Shown in pieces: positions 25,406-33,042 of a stretch of 33,042 bases of DNA; the first letter of the stretch is position 1, and every line of letters begins with the position of its first letter. The position numbers and the translations under genes are program-made. Under the pieces are notes generated by a model. It did not search any database. It worked only from the letters and a program-made list of their open reading frames with translations, and was not told the origin of the DNA. Source of the DNA: Acinetobacter bereziniae (lineage in GTDB: Bacteria > Pseudomonadota > Gammaproteobacteria > Pseudomonadales > Moraxellaceae); the NCBI GenBank assembly GCA_009912575.1, contig WNDP01000037.1:1-33042 (forward strand), given 5' to 3'.

Positions 25406-27565
25406 ATGACTGCACGTATTCAAAAAGGCAAGTTAGCGATTGCTAAAGAACTTTACGATTTCATCGAAAATGAAGCACTACCAGGTTCTGGTTTAGACAG
25501 TGAAACATACTGGAAAAACTTTGAGCAAGTTGTTGTCGATCTTAGCCCTAAGAATAAGGCGCTTTTAGCAAAGCGTGACGACATTCAGGCTAAAATTGAT
25601 GAATGGCACCGCAACAACAAATTTGAACTTGAAGCTTATAAAGCTTTCCTAAAAGAAATTGGCTACTTATTACCAGAAGTAGAAGATTTCCAAATCAGCA
25701 CAGAAAATGTAGATGAAGAAATCGCATTATTGGCTGGTGCACAGTTGGTTGTACCTGTGCGTAATGCACGTTACTGCCTAAATGCAGCAAATGCACGTTG
25801 GGGTTCTCTATATGATGCACTTTACGGCTTTGACGTGATCTCTGAAGAGGGTGGCGCAGAAAAAGGTAAAGGCTATAACCCTGTTCGTGGCGACAAAGTT
25901 ATTGCATTTGCAAAGAACTTCTTAAATGAAACATTCCCGCTTGCAAATGGCTCTCATGCAGATGCAACTCGTTATGCAGTTGAAGATAAAAAATTAGTGG
26001 TAACACTGAAAGATGGTTCAACGACCACTTTAGCTAAAGAAGCACAATTTGTGGGTTTCAATGGTGAGGAATCTGCACCAGTTGAAATCGTGTTACTCAA
26101 TAATGGCTTACACGTGATTATTGAAATTGATGCGACTAGCCCGATTGGTAAAACAGATGCGGCAGGCGTTAAAGACCTTGTGCTAGAGGCTGCTGTAACA
26201 ACGATTCAAGATTTAGAAGATTCGATTGCAGCTGTAGATGCAGAAGAAAAAGTTGAAGGCTACCGTAATTGGTTAGGCTTGATGAAGGGTACACTTGAAG
26301 AGTCTATCGAGAAAAATGGTAAAACCGTTACTCGTAAATTAAATAAAGATCGTAGCCATAAAAACCTCATTGGTGGTGAAACTTCTCTCCACGGTCGTTC
26401 GTTGATGTTGCTTCGTAATGTGGGGCACTTGATGACAAACCCTGCGATCCTTGTAGATGGTGCTGAAATTTACGAAGGCATTATGGATGCTTTAATTACA
26501 CCATTGCTTTCATTTGCAGATATCAAAGGTCAAAACGAAAACAAGAACTCTCGTAAGGGTTCAATGTATATCGTTAAACCAAAAATGCATGGTCCAGAAG
26601 AAGTTGCTTTCGCTGTTGAATTGTTTGAACGTTCGGAAAAAGCTTTAGGCTTACCTGCGAAAACTTTAAAAATCGGGATTATGGATGAAGAGCGTCGTAC
26701 ATCTGTAAACTTGAAAAACTGTATTGCTCAAGCAAAAGATCGTACTATCTTCATCAACACAGGCTTTATGGACCGTACTGGTGATGAAATCCATACATTT
26801 ATGGAAGCTGGACCATTTGTTCGTAAAGGTGAAGTAAAAGCGCAAATTTGGTTCCCTGCTTATGAAAACCGCAATGTGATGGTAGGTCTTCAAGCTGGTT
26901 TGCGTGGTAAAGCACAAATTGGTAAAGGTATGTGGCCTAAACCAGACATGCTTTTAGACATGTATAAAACCAAGATTGAGCATCCTGAAGCAGGCGCAAG
27001 CTGTGCTTGGGTTCCTTCGCCATCGGGTGCAGTGATTCATGCGATTCATTATCATCAGTGCAATGTTTCAGCACGTCAGCAAGAGTTGTTGAAAACTGAA
27101 GCTTTACCGTTAGATGATTTGCTTACTCCGCCTTTAGCGACTGATACAAATTGGTCTGAAGAAGAGAAAACCAAAGAGCTTGAAAACAACCTTCAAGGTA
27201 TTTTAGGTTATGTTGTGCGTTGGGTTGATTTGGGTGTAGGTTGTTCTAAAGTGCCAGACATTAATAATGTTGGCTTAATGGAAGACCGTGCAACATTGCG
27301 TATCTCATCTCAACATGTTGCTAACTGGCTACGTCATGACATCGTGACTCAACAACAAGTTGAAGAAGTGATGCAACGTATGGCAAAAATTGTCGATGAG
27401 CAAAATGCCAATGATCCAGAATATACCAACATGGCACCAAGCTTTGATGGTTATGCTTACAAAGCTGCTTATGATCTCGTATTCAAAGGTGGTGAACAAC
27501 CGTCTGGTTATACTGAGCCATTATTGCATGCATATCGTTTGAAATTAAAAGGTTATACAAGGTGA
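25406..27565 (+). CDS. glcB: malate synthase G
   Basis: A 719-residue enzyme that joins glyoxylate and acetyl-CoA to malate, the second step of the glyoxylate shunt, needed for growth on acetate and fatty acids. The length is that of the large G isoform. Recognisable regions are [26 protein letters not shown] (residues about 115-140), [22 protein letters not shown], the active-site stretch [18 protein letters not shown] followed by [16 protein letters not shown], and the C-terminal [18 protein letters not shown] precedes the ATG. It is not next to an isocitrate lyase gene here. A strong hairpin ends the transcript. Confidence 0.97.
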   Translation: MTARIQKGKLAIAKELYDFIENEALPGSGLDSETYWKNFEQVVVDLSPKNKALLAKRDDIQAKIDEWHRNNKFELEAYKAFLKEIGYLLPEVEDFQISTENVDEEIALLAGAQLVVPVRNARYCLNAANARWGSLYDALYGFDVISEEGGAEKGKGYNPVRGDKVIAFAKNFLNETFPLANGSHADATRYAVEDKKLVVTLKDGSTTTLAKEAQFVGFNGEESAPVEIVLLNNGLHVIIEIDATSPIGKTDAAGVKDLVLEAAVTTIQDLEDSIAAVDAEEKVEGYRNWLGLMKGTLEESIEKNGKTVTRKLNKDRSHKNLIGGETSLHGRSLMLLRNVGHLMTNPAILVDGAEIYEGIMDALITPLLSFADIKGQNENKNSRKGSMYIVKPKMHGPEEVAFAVELFERSEKALGLPAKTLKIGIMDEERRTSVNLKNCIAQAKDRTIFINTGFMDRTGDEIHTFMEAGPFVRKGEVKAQIWFPAYENRNVMVGLQAGLRGKAQIGKGMWPKPDMLLDMYKTKIEHPEAGASCAWVPSPSGAVIHAIHYHQCNVSARQQELLKTEALPLDDLLTPPLATDTNWSEEEKTKELENNLQGILGYVVRWVDLGVGCSKVPDINNVGLMEDRATLRISSQHVANWLRHDIVTQQQVEEVMQRMAKIVDEQNANDPEYTNMAPSFDGYAYKAAYDLVFKGGEQPSGYTEPLLHAYRLKLKGYTR

Positions 27566-27596
27566 TTAATTTCACGTTGTGAATTTTTAAAATCAA

Positions 27597-27628
27597 CAAT
27601 AAAGCCTCTTCAGAGGTTTTATTGTTTT
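27597..27628 (+). terminator. glcB terminator
   Basis: CAATAAAGCCTC pairs with GAGGTTTTATTG (one G-T pair) around a TTCA loop, with further T after the stem. Confidence 0.85.
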
Positions 27629-27748
27629 CAGGTGTTGTAAATCATAAATTTCAACACTAGAAAATTTGCTGATACAGTTAGGGTTTAAGCCTACAACATG
27701 AAAACTCTGATACAATTTAAAAGAGTTAATTATTATGTTGAATTATAA

Positions 27749-28369
27749 ATGACATCAATTCTGAAATTAGATGCGCTGAAAAATGCTGAAGTTGAAAGCA
27801 CACCTTATCCATACTTTGTGGTTGAAAATGCTTTGGCTGATAGCGAAGTTCAAGCTGTAATCAAAGATTTTCCAAAAATCGAACAGGGCGGAAGTTTCAA
27901 TATTGAAGATGTAGAAATTAAGCCTAATTTTGATCGTTTTTTAAAATCTCTAGATACGCCAGAGTTTCGTCAAATTCTGACAGATAAATTTGATGTCAAT
28001 GTAATGGAACATCCGATGATGATTACATTACGTGGTTATTCGCGTCAAAAAGATGGGCGTATTCACAGTGATTCAAAAAGTAAGTTGCTGACCATTCTGA
28101 TTTACTTAAATGAATCATGGGATGCACCAAATGGTCGTTTACGTATCTTAAATGATGATAAAGATATCAATAATTATGTGGCTGAAATTAATGCGGGTCC
28201 GGGTTCATTGGTTGCATTTAAAGTCACAGATAATGGTTGGCATGGTTATATCCCTTATGAAGGACAACGTCAGTCAATTCAGATTAATTTTTTAACCAGT
28301 GAAAAAGCCAATGCTAAGCATAAATTCTTCCATGGTTTAAGTGCAAAAGTTAAAAAAATCTTTGGTTAA
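27749..28369 (+). CDS. 2OG-Fe(II) oxygenase superfamily protein
   Basis: A 206-residue cupin-fold dioxygenase. The iron ligands are His106 and Asp108 (GRIHSDSK) and His165 (NGWHGY). Arg174 (EGQRQSIQINF) is placed to hold 2-oxoglutarate. The strand KLLTILIYLNESWD after the HxD motif is typical of the prolyl-hydroxylase-like branch. GRLRILNDDKDI and INAGPGSLVAFK follow the same fold. The substrate is unknown. Members of this branch include peptide and sugar-nucleotide hydroxylases. The ribosome binding site is weak. The SRAP pseudogene follows about 108 bases downstream. Confidence 0.87.
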   Translation: MTSILKLDALKNAEVESTPYPYFVVENALADSEVQAVIKDFPKIEQGGSFNIEDVEIKPNFDRFLKSLDTPEFRQILTDKFDVNVMEHPMMITLRGYSRQKDGRIHSDSKSKLLTILIYLNESWDAPNGRLRILNDDKDINNYVAEINAGPGSLVAFKVTDNGWHGYIPYEGQRQSIQINFLTSEKANAKHKFFHGLSAKVKKIFG

Positions 28370-28477
28370 TACAATTCAGGATGATCTAGGTTTGACCTGA
28401 TTGAATGAGGAACATTGTGTTGTATCACATGCGCTAACATTATCAATGTATGTGATCAGCACAACAATAATAAATTT

Positions 28478-29143
28478 ATGTGTGCTAATTTTAAACCCAT
28501 AACAGCCTTACAAGTACAACAATTTCGACTACCAGAGATTCCTTTTACATATCAAGAAGAAATATTTCCAAGCTTTGAAACACCACTATAGTTTAAATCT
28601 CACTCTGGACTTGAGTGGAGATCTGTTAATTTTGGATTAATTCCCAAATGGGCAGAAGACAAAGAGATCGCAAAACATACCTATAATGCGAGAAATGAGA
28701 CGCTTATAGAAAAGCGGAGTTTTGTTGAAGCTTTTACAAAATGTCAATTTGGGGTTATTCCCGTAACTGAATTCTACGAATCAAAATATATCAATGGCAA
28801 AGCTCAGCGCTGGGGCGTAAAGCGTCAAGATGGTCAAGCGTTTTATATCGCTGCATTATATGAGATCACACGGTTAAAAAATGGAGAGGTTGTACGATCA
28901 GCGACGATGATTAGTATGGATGCCCATTTTCACCCGATGATGAGTGAATTTCATGAGCCAAGAACAGATAAACGTTCAGTTGTTGTCATTCAAACACATC
29001 GACTGGATGAGTGGCTGAGTCTAAAAATACCGAATATTGCGAGTTTTATAGAAGGATTCCCTGTAGAAGAATTTGAATGTTTTTATTGTCCTAAACAACG
29101 TAATGACCCAAATTCTTCGCAGTTAAGTATGTTTGATGAATAA
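28478..29143 (+). pseudogene. SRAP (YedK/HMCES) gene broken by an in-frame TAG
   Basis: Read from ATG 28478, the frame encodes a SRAP-domain protein, which crosslinks to abasic sites in single-stranded DNA and shields them. It starts MCANFKPITALQ, with the catalytic cysteine at position 2, and continues to IFPSFETPL, where codon 38 is TAG (28589-28591). The rest reads on without a shift: NFGLIPKWAED, the Asn motif YNARNETL, the Glu motif IPVTEFYES and the His motif DAHFHPMMSEFHEPR. Total length (222 codons) equals an intact family member. Only one nonsense change separates it from a full gene, so decay is recent or the stop is suppressed. A downstream restart would lack Cys2 and could not crosslink. 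Confidence 0.85.
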
Positions 29144-29182
29144 TTTGAAAAGACCAAATATTATAAAATATTGATTCTAAAG

Positions 29183-29206
29183 AAAACCCTCATAGAGAGG
29201 GCTTAT
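29183..29206 (+). terminator. possible terminator after SRAP gene
   Basis: CCCTC (29187-29191) pairs with GAGGG (29197-29201) around ATAGA. The T-run after it is poor. Confidence 0.35.
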
Positions 29207-29259
29207 TTATTTTAGATCAAAGTTGTTCCCAGACAACCATATTGAAGTCTAAGAGTGAC

Positions 29260-29853
29260 TTAGAATGAAGTAATTGCTGAATAACTTAAAGGCATTGAGA
29301 AACTGATTAATACCAGTGATGCAGTACGCTTAAGATTTTTTTGATTTAACCACGAGATACGGTTTGAAACGAGAACCGAGCCAATAAAAATCCAGAACAT
29401 CGCGATAGGTACGATTAAGCTCAGGAATGTACCCATATGAATCGTGTAATTGTGTAGTGATGCCCAAGTTGTTACAGGGAAAATAGCAGAAGCAAATAGG
29501 AGTGCTTTCGGATTTAGCAAGGTTGCACAAAACAGCGCTTTAACTGTAATAGATGGCTGACTCATATCTGCATTTACTGTAGACGTTTTCCAAAGCTTTA
29601 ACGCTAAAAAAATAATATATGCAGCACTCAGTAATTTCATTATGGATGGAACGATTGGATATTTGTCAGCGACTGAATCAATAAGTACACCCCAAATGGA
29701 AATCGCAATCAGATAACCCAATGCTTCGGCTGGAATGAGTTTGAGTGATTTACGAATCCCAGATTCGATGCCAGAAGAAGCAAGTAATGTATTGGTCGGT
29801 CCTGGTGTTAACAAAATTGTAATGACTAAACTAACAAATAACCATGAAATCAT
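29260..29853 (-). CDS. LysE/RhtB-family exporter
   Basis: A 197-residue inner-membrane amino-acid or metabolite exporter with about five to six hydrophobic helices. The N-terminus has the family signature LLTPGPTNTLLASSGIESG (about 15-33), followed by an AEALGY helix. LLNPKALLFASAIFP (about 111-125) is the second conserved motif. The length is typical. AAGGA lies about 6 bases before the ATG. It is a single gene. The substrate cannot be inferred. It converges on the SRAP pseudogene. Confidence 0.9.
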   Translation of the reverse strand: MISWLFVSLVITILLTPGPTNTLLASSGIESGIRKSLKLIPAEALGYLIAISIWGVLIDSVADKYPIVPSIMKLLSAAYIIFLALKLWKTSTVNADMSQPSITVKALFCATLLNPKALLFASAIFPVTTWASLHNYTIHMGTFLSLIVPIAMFWIFIGSVLVSNRISWLNQKNLKRTASLVLISFSMPLSYSAITSF

Positions 29854-30596
29854 CTGAATTCCTTCTCATTTCGAATTGCTGAAATGTTCATTTAAAACGC
29901 TGTTGTTGTCGATCTTTAATATGTAAGGAAAAATGTAAAAATTGAGTTAAAACTATATTTTATAATAGGTTATGCGATTTTAACTATGTGTATTAAGTGT
30001 CAGTTAAGTAATTTTTTGGCTGTACTGGTTGGTAAAATAATACCGTTTCAGTCATAAAAATGCGTTTAAAATCACATTTAATTTTTTGGTTATGTTGCAG
30101 ATTTTTGCTATAAAGTGCAAAAAAGCATCTTGAACGATACAGATTAAAGATTATGGAAGAAAGACATTTTTAAGGTTTGAGTGCAAATTTAATTTGGGAT
30201 GGCTTTGAGTATTTTCATATAGTTTTGCTTGTTTCTATTCATGGAGTACTATTTTTACTAAAAAAATAAATAGGTACATAAATATTCAGTAATTGGCCTC
30301 GGTGAAGAAGAATGGATTAGATTATTGTTTTAATTATTGTTTTAATTATTGTTTTAATTATAGAACCTACCTAAAGGTTGCGTATCTAAACGATTGAGCT
30401 CAAATTTATAGAAAATACATGTTTTTGGATAATCAAAAAAATTCAGATAAATTAAACAGCAGAACTTAACGCATAAATTTTAATATAGAAGTTTTTTTTC
30501 TGTGGAAAGAGTTTAAGTGTTTTATTGCTTAAACTTGAAGCAACCAAATAACAGAAACTCACCACAGTGCAATATAGCTGATAAAGATTTAGATCT
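29854..30596. other. 743-base non-coding region between LysE-type and MarR genes
   Basis: No open reading frame of note was found on either strand. Visible structure: a 3-copy 12-base tandem repeat (30324-30359) and an inverted repeat GTTTAAG/CTTAAAC (30511-30534). The base composition is very AT-rich. It may hold remains of lost genes, but I recognise no protein fragment. Confidence 0.5.
30324..30359. repeat. 12-base tandem repeat, three copies
   Basis: ATTGTTTTAATT occurs three times in a row without change. It lies outside any gene and could vary in copy number by slippage. Confidence 0.85.
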
Positions 30597-31061
30597 TTAA
30601 TGTGCAAGGTTTTTAAAGATAATTTTTAAATTTTCCATGGTTTTTTCGATTTGTAGAGGCGTTAAACCATCAAAAGACTGTTCCAAAATAACACCCATTA
30701 AATCATTGATCTTAATGGTCATTTGTTCTCCTGCTTCAGTCAAACGTACACGAGTAATACGTGCATCATGTATGCAAGAGTAAGTATCTACAAAACCTTC
30801 TTCCTTTAAGCGATAGACAATTTTCGTGGTTGTCGACATTTTAGAGACAATCATTTCTGAAAGTTCAGAAACACTTGCATCAGGTTTGGCTTCTAAAGAA
30901 ACCAATAGACGACGGCGTGAGTTATCAATGCCGTATTTTTTGAGCACCTGATCTAAATTTAAGACGTATTGAGCATGGACCTGAGTGATCCAATAATAAG
31001 GAAAATTTTCAATATTAAAATTTTCCGCAGAAGGCAGAAACTTTGAATATTTTTTAGTCAT
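30597..31061 (-). CDS. MarR-family transcriptional regulator
   Basis: A 154-residue dimeric winged-helix regulator. The winged HTH spans about residues 55-115 (ASVSELSEMIVSKMSTTTKIVYRLKEEGFV, then the wing HDARITRVRLTEAGE). The N- and C-terminal helices form the dimer interface. Members respond to phenolic or other small ligands and usually repress a neighbouring gene or themselves. Here no target gene is adjacent: 743 non-coding bases lie downstream and 951 upstream. The palindromes at 31287-31345 are candidate binding sites. AGGGA precedes the ATG. Confidence 0.9.
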   Translation of the reverse strand: MTKKYSKFLPSAENFNIENFPYYWITQVHAQYVLNLDQVLKKYGIDNSRRRLLVSLEAKPDASVSELSEMIVSKMSTTTKIVYRLKEEGFVDTYSCIHDARITRVRLTEAGEQMTIKINDLMGVILEQSFDGLTPLQIEKTMENLKIIFKNLAH

Positions 31062-32012
31062 TTGAATATCCCTGTTTTTTTGTAATTATTGCCATATGTT
31101 AAGTGGTAATAATATTTTATTTCGAATATCTGAATCAATATGTGAGTCTCACTTAAAGCTAAAAAACAAGAAAAATCGACGAAAATATGATTTAACTCGT
31201 CATAAATTTAAGTTTTGATATCTAATAAAGTCATTGAATAAATATCTTTATGCGAACAAATTATGACTCGGTACGGAAAAAAATACTTGCATCTTCATGC
31301 AATTGTTAATCATCGGTCTTGTATCTTGTTGCATTGTTCATGCAATATATTTTTTTTAAGATTACTATCATTAATTAGTGTATCTTAAAAATCACCCCAT
31401 ACTATTTCGAATTGATTGATTCAATCATTCCTAAATCAGCAACAAAGCTCTAATTTAACCTTAGAAAACCTGTGCTATTCACGATAATTCAACTTACTTA
31501 TTTCCTTGATTCACCCACAAATATCAAGAATTTTGCTACAAAATAGGTTTATTTGTTAAGAAAATTAATATCTGTTGTTATTATAACTGAAAAATAAAAA
31601 AATCCAAGTTGCCTTTATGAAAAATTTTGTCGACTCATCCTTATGTATTTCTCATTGTATAGATAAACTGTATACTTTAGTGGTGTATTATGTGAAAAAA
31701 ATTAAATAAATCAATGGAAAAAGTTGAGTGCTTAGCTGCCTTGAATGCGCACTTTAACTTGGATAGTGATGAAGCCTATTTTTTATAAATACAAGTGATA
31801 ATCACTTATATGTTGAAACTTAAACGATAAAGGCAATACAGAAATATTAAATAAATGTAAAAATTTCATGAAAAATAATTACAAGTCGCCGATATTGTGC
31901 ATAATTAAAGTAATTTATTTGAAAAGGTATCATTCATGGATCCGTCGCCGTGTAGGTCAAGCTTATTTTGTTCCAATTTATATACTTATAATAATAAGCG
32001 GGAGATCTAATA
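31062..32012. other. 951-base non-coding region between MarR and terC genes
   Basis: I see no convincing gene. The region has four short palindromes: two TTGCAT/ATGCAA elements (31287-31302, 31329-31345), TGATTGA-T-TCAATCA (31413-31427) and AAGTGAT-A-ATCACTT (31793-31807). A 24-codon frame at 31714-31788 has no ribosome binding site. GGGAG just before 32013 is the terC ribosome binding site. I looked for the yybP-ykoY manganese riboswitch common before terC genes and did not see its conserved segments. Confidence 0.5.
31287..31345. promoter_or_regulatory. paired TTGCAT/ATGCAA operator-like palindromes
   Basis: TTGCAT-CTTC-ATGCAA (31287-31302) and TTGCAT-TGTTC-ATGCAA (31329-31345) share identical 6-base arms. 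Their centres are about 42 bases apart, four turns of DNA, so two dimers would face the same side. MarR-type regulators bind such sites. The MarR gene starts 226 bases away. Confidence 0.5.
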
Positions 32013-32777
32013 ATGGAATTTTTATTAGACCCTGGAATTTGGGTTGGACTTTTAACCCTTATCGTTTTAGAAATTGTACTGGGTATTGATAACCTGGTAT
32101 TTATTGCCATTCTTGCAGATAAATTACCTCCAGAACAACGAGATAAAGCACGTGTAATTGGTCTGTCCTTGGCCTTGATCATGCGTTTAGGCTTATTGAC
32201 GATTATTTCTTGGTTAGTCACTTTAACCAAACCTTTAATTGCATTCGGGGGACTATCCTTTTCAGGACGAGACTTAATTTTATTATTTGGAGGACTGTTC
32301 CTCGTTTATAAAGCCGTCACTGAATTACATGAAAAAATTGAAGGTAAACCTGAAGTCAAAAGTTCAGGTGCTGCCGTATATGCCAGCTTCTGGGCTGTTG
32401 TTGCCCAAATCATTGTCTTAGATGCTGTATTTTCACTAGACTCGGTGATTACCGCGATTGGTATGGTGGATAATATTTATGTGATGATGGCGGCAGTTAC
32501 GATTGCTGTAATTGTAATGTTAATTGCATCTAAGCCATTGACCACATTCGTAAATAAGCACCCTACAGTGGTGATTTTATGTCTAAGCTTCTTATTGTTG
32601 ATTGGCTTTAGCTTAATTGCAGAAGGCTTTGGTTTCCATATTCCGAAAGGCTATATCTACTCAGGTATTGGTGTTGCAATCTTAATTGAAGCATTTAATC
32701 AATTCTCAAGTCGTAATGCAGAAAAGCATGAAGCTAAAATGAACCGTACCATGTTTGTCGGAGACTCAACATTCTGA
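32013..32777 (+). CDS. TerC/YoaE-type membrane protein, C-terminus cut by IS3
   Basis: A 254-residue TerC-family integral membrane protein. It begins [20 protein letters not shown], then [26 protein letters not shown], and keeps the second conserved motif [19 protein letters not shown]. The seven-helix TerC domain, linked to metal-ion homeostasis, is complete to about residue 243. It closely follows E. coli YoaE, a protein of about 520 residues whose membrane domain continues into CBS and CorC/HlyC domains. Here the match stops near EKHEAKMNR, and the last ten or so residues (TMFVGDSTF) come from IS sequence. The truncated protein may still insert in the membrane but lacks the cytosolic module. 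GGGAG precedes the ATG. Confidence 0.88.
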   Translation: MEFLLDPGIWVGLLTLIVLEIVLGIDNLVFIAILADKLPPEQRDKARVIGLSLALIMRLGLLTIISWLVTLTKPLIAFGGLSFSGRDLILLFGGLFLVYKAVTELHEKIEGKPEVKSSGAAVYASFWAVVAQIIVLDAVFSLDSVITAIGMVDNIYVMMAAVTIAVIVMLIASKPLTTFVNKHPTVVILCLSFLLLIGFSLIAEGFGFHIPKGYIYSGIGVAILIEAFNQFSSRNAEKHEAKMNRTMFVGDSTF

Positions 32778-33042
32778 GAAACTACTCCGATGAAAAAATC
32801 AAACTATACCCCTGAAATCAAAGAAAGAGCGGTTCAACTTGTTATTGAATCCGAAAAAGATTATCCATCGAATTGGGCTGCAATCACTGCTATTGCTCCC
32901 AAGATAGGTTGTACCCCTGAAACACTGCGTGTTTGGCATCAAAAATATTTGGATCAACAAAATCCAGTTAAAGTACAGCATCTTTCAGATCAAGAACGTA
33001 TAAAACAACTGGAACGTGAAAATAAAGAACTGCAACGCGCTA
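32752..33042 (+). mobile_element. IS3-family insertion sequence, left end, partial
   Basis: The element probably starts near TGTTTGTCGGAG (32752), where the TerC homology ends, and runs off the window. Its leader forms a nested hairpin, CGGAG/CTCCG with CTCA/TGAG inside (32759-32789), just before the transposase gene. The exact border and target duplication cannot be seen without the right end. Confidence 0.65.
32790..33042 (+). CDS. IS3-family transposase OrfA, partial
   Basis: The first 84 codons of the small transposase subunit. It opens MKKSNYTPEIKERAVQLVIE, then has a helix-turn-helix with NWAAITAIAPKIGCTPETLRVWHQ, which is the DNA-end-binding part in this family. From about residue 65 a leucine-zipper-like coiled coil begins (QERIKQLERENKELQRA), used for multimerisation. 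The OrfB integrase with the DDE triad should follow outside the window after a -1 frameshift. The start lies 12 bases after the TerC stop. Confidence 0.92.
   Translation, partial: MKKSNYTPEIKERAVQLVIESEKDYPSNWAAITAIAPKIGCTPETLRVWHQKYLDQQNPVKVQHLSDQERIKQLERENKELQRA

Noticed and set aside
30322-30361. CRISPR-like array
   Set aside because: The units are only 12 bases and directly adjacent, with no spacers, and no cas genes are present.
31714-31788. 24-codon frame MEKVECLAALNAHFNLDSDE and four more residues
   Set aside because: There is no ribosome binding site and it is too short to judge. It could be a gene fragment, but nothing else supports it.
31860-32012. Possible yybP-ykoY manganese riboswitch before terC
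   Set aside because: Neither conserved loop segment of the riboswitch is visible. Only a normal ribosome binding site is seen.

Overview
The window looks like Acinetobacter chromosome. It is AT-rich, the 5S rRNA matches the Acinetobacter type, and the housekeeping genes (metZ, ybaB-recR, rnd, ftsY, a 719-residue malate synthase G, a YoaE-type TerC protein) fit a gamma-proteobacterium of that group. This assignment rests on recognised sequence, not on a database search.

Layout. 1-170: the 3' end of an rRNA operon (5S and terminator). 341-2216: two poorly known genes, a DUF2004-type protein and a protein with an LRR-like segment. 2301-6414 (minus): a general porin, a HIT hydrolase with a small secreted YARHG-like protein, a 3-hydroxyisobutyrate-dehydrogenase-like enzyme and a PhaC-like alpha/beta hydrolase. 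6538-13251 (plus): metZ; ybaB-recR; rnd; then a compact cluster of YcgL protein, membrane protein, MoxR ATPase and VWA protein. 13645-14853: a trpB without trpA or trpF.

14923-16890 is the clearest accessory segment: an orphan NucA/NucB-type nuclease domain with no carrier, followed by a degenerate MoeA-fold protein in the position expected of an immunity gene. 16962-19483 holds a CBS-pair protein and several small genes (DUF2750-like, Sel1-like, two small membrane proteins). 19495-22513 (minus) is an M16 peptidase pair, one with the zinc motif and one without. 22691-29143 (plus): ftsY, a nitroreductase with an operator-like repeat upstream, glcB, a 2OG-Fe(II) oxygenase and an SRAP (YedK/HMCES) gene broken by one in-frame TAG. 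29260-31061 (minus): a LysE-type exporter and a MarR regulator. The window ends in a YoaE-type terC gene cut after its membrane domain by an IS3-family element that runs off the edge.

Best candidate for an undescribed system: the NucA/NucB toxin plus MoeA-derived partner. The partner keeps the MoeA domain order and C-terminal domain but has lost the MoeA active-site motifs, which suggests a cofactor enzyme fold reused to neutralise a nuclease. Other points of interest are a 34-codon cysteine-rich reading frame divergent from trpB, and a pair of TTGCAT/ATGCAA palindromes about four helical turns apart in a 950-base non-coding region near the MarR gene.
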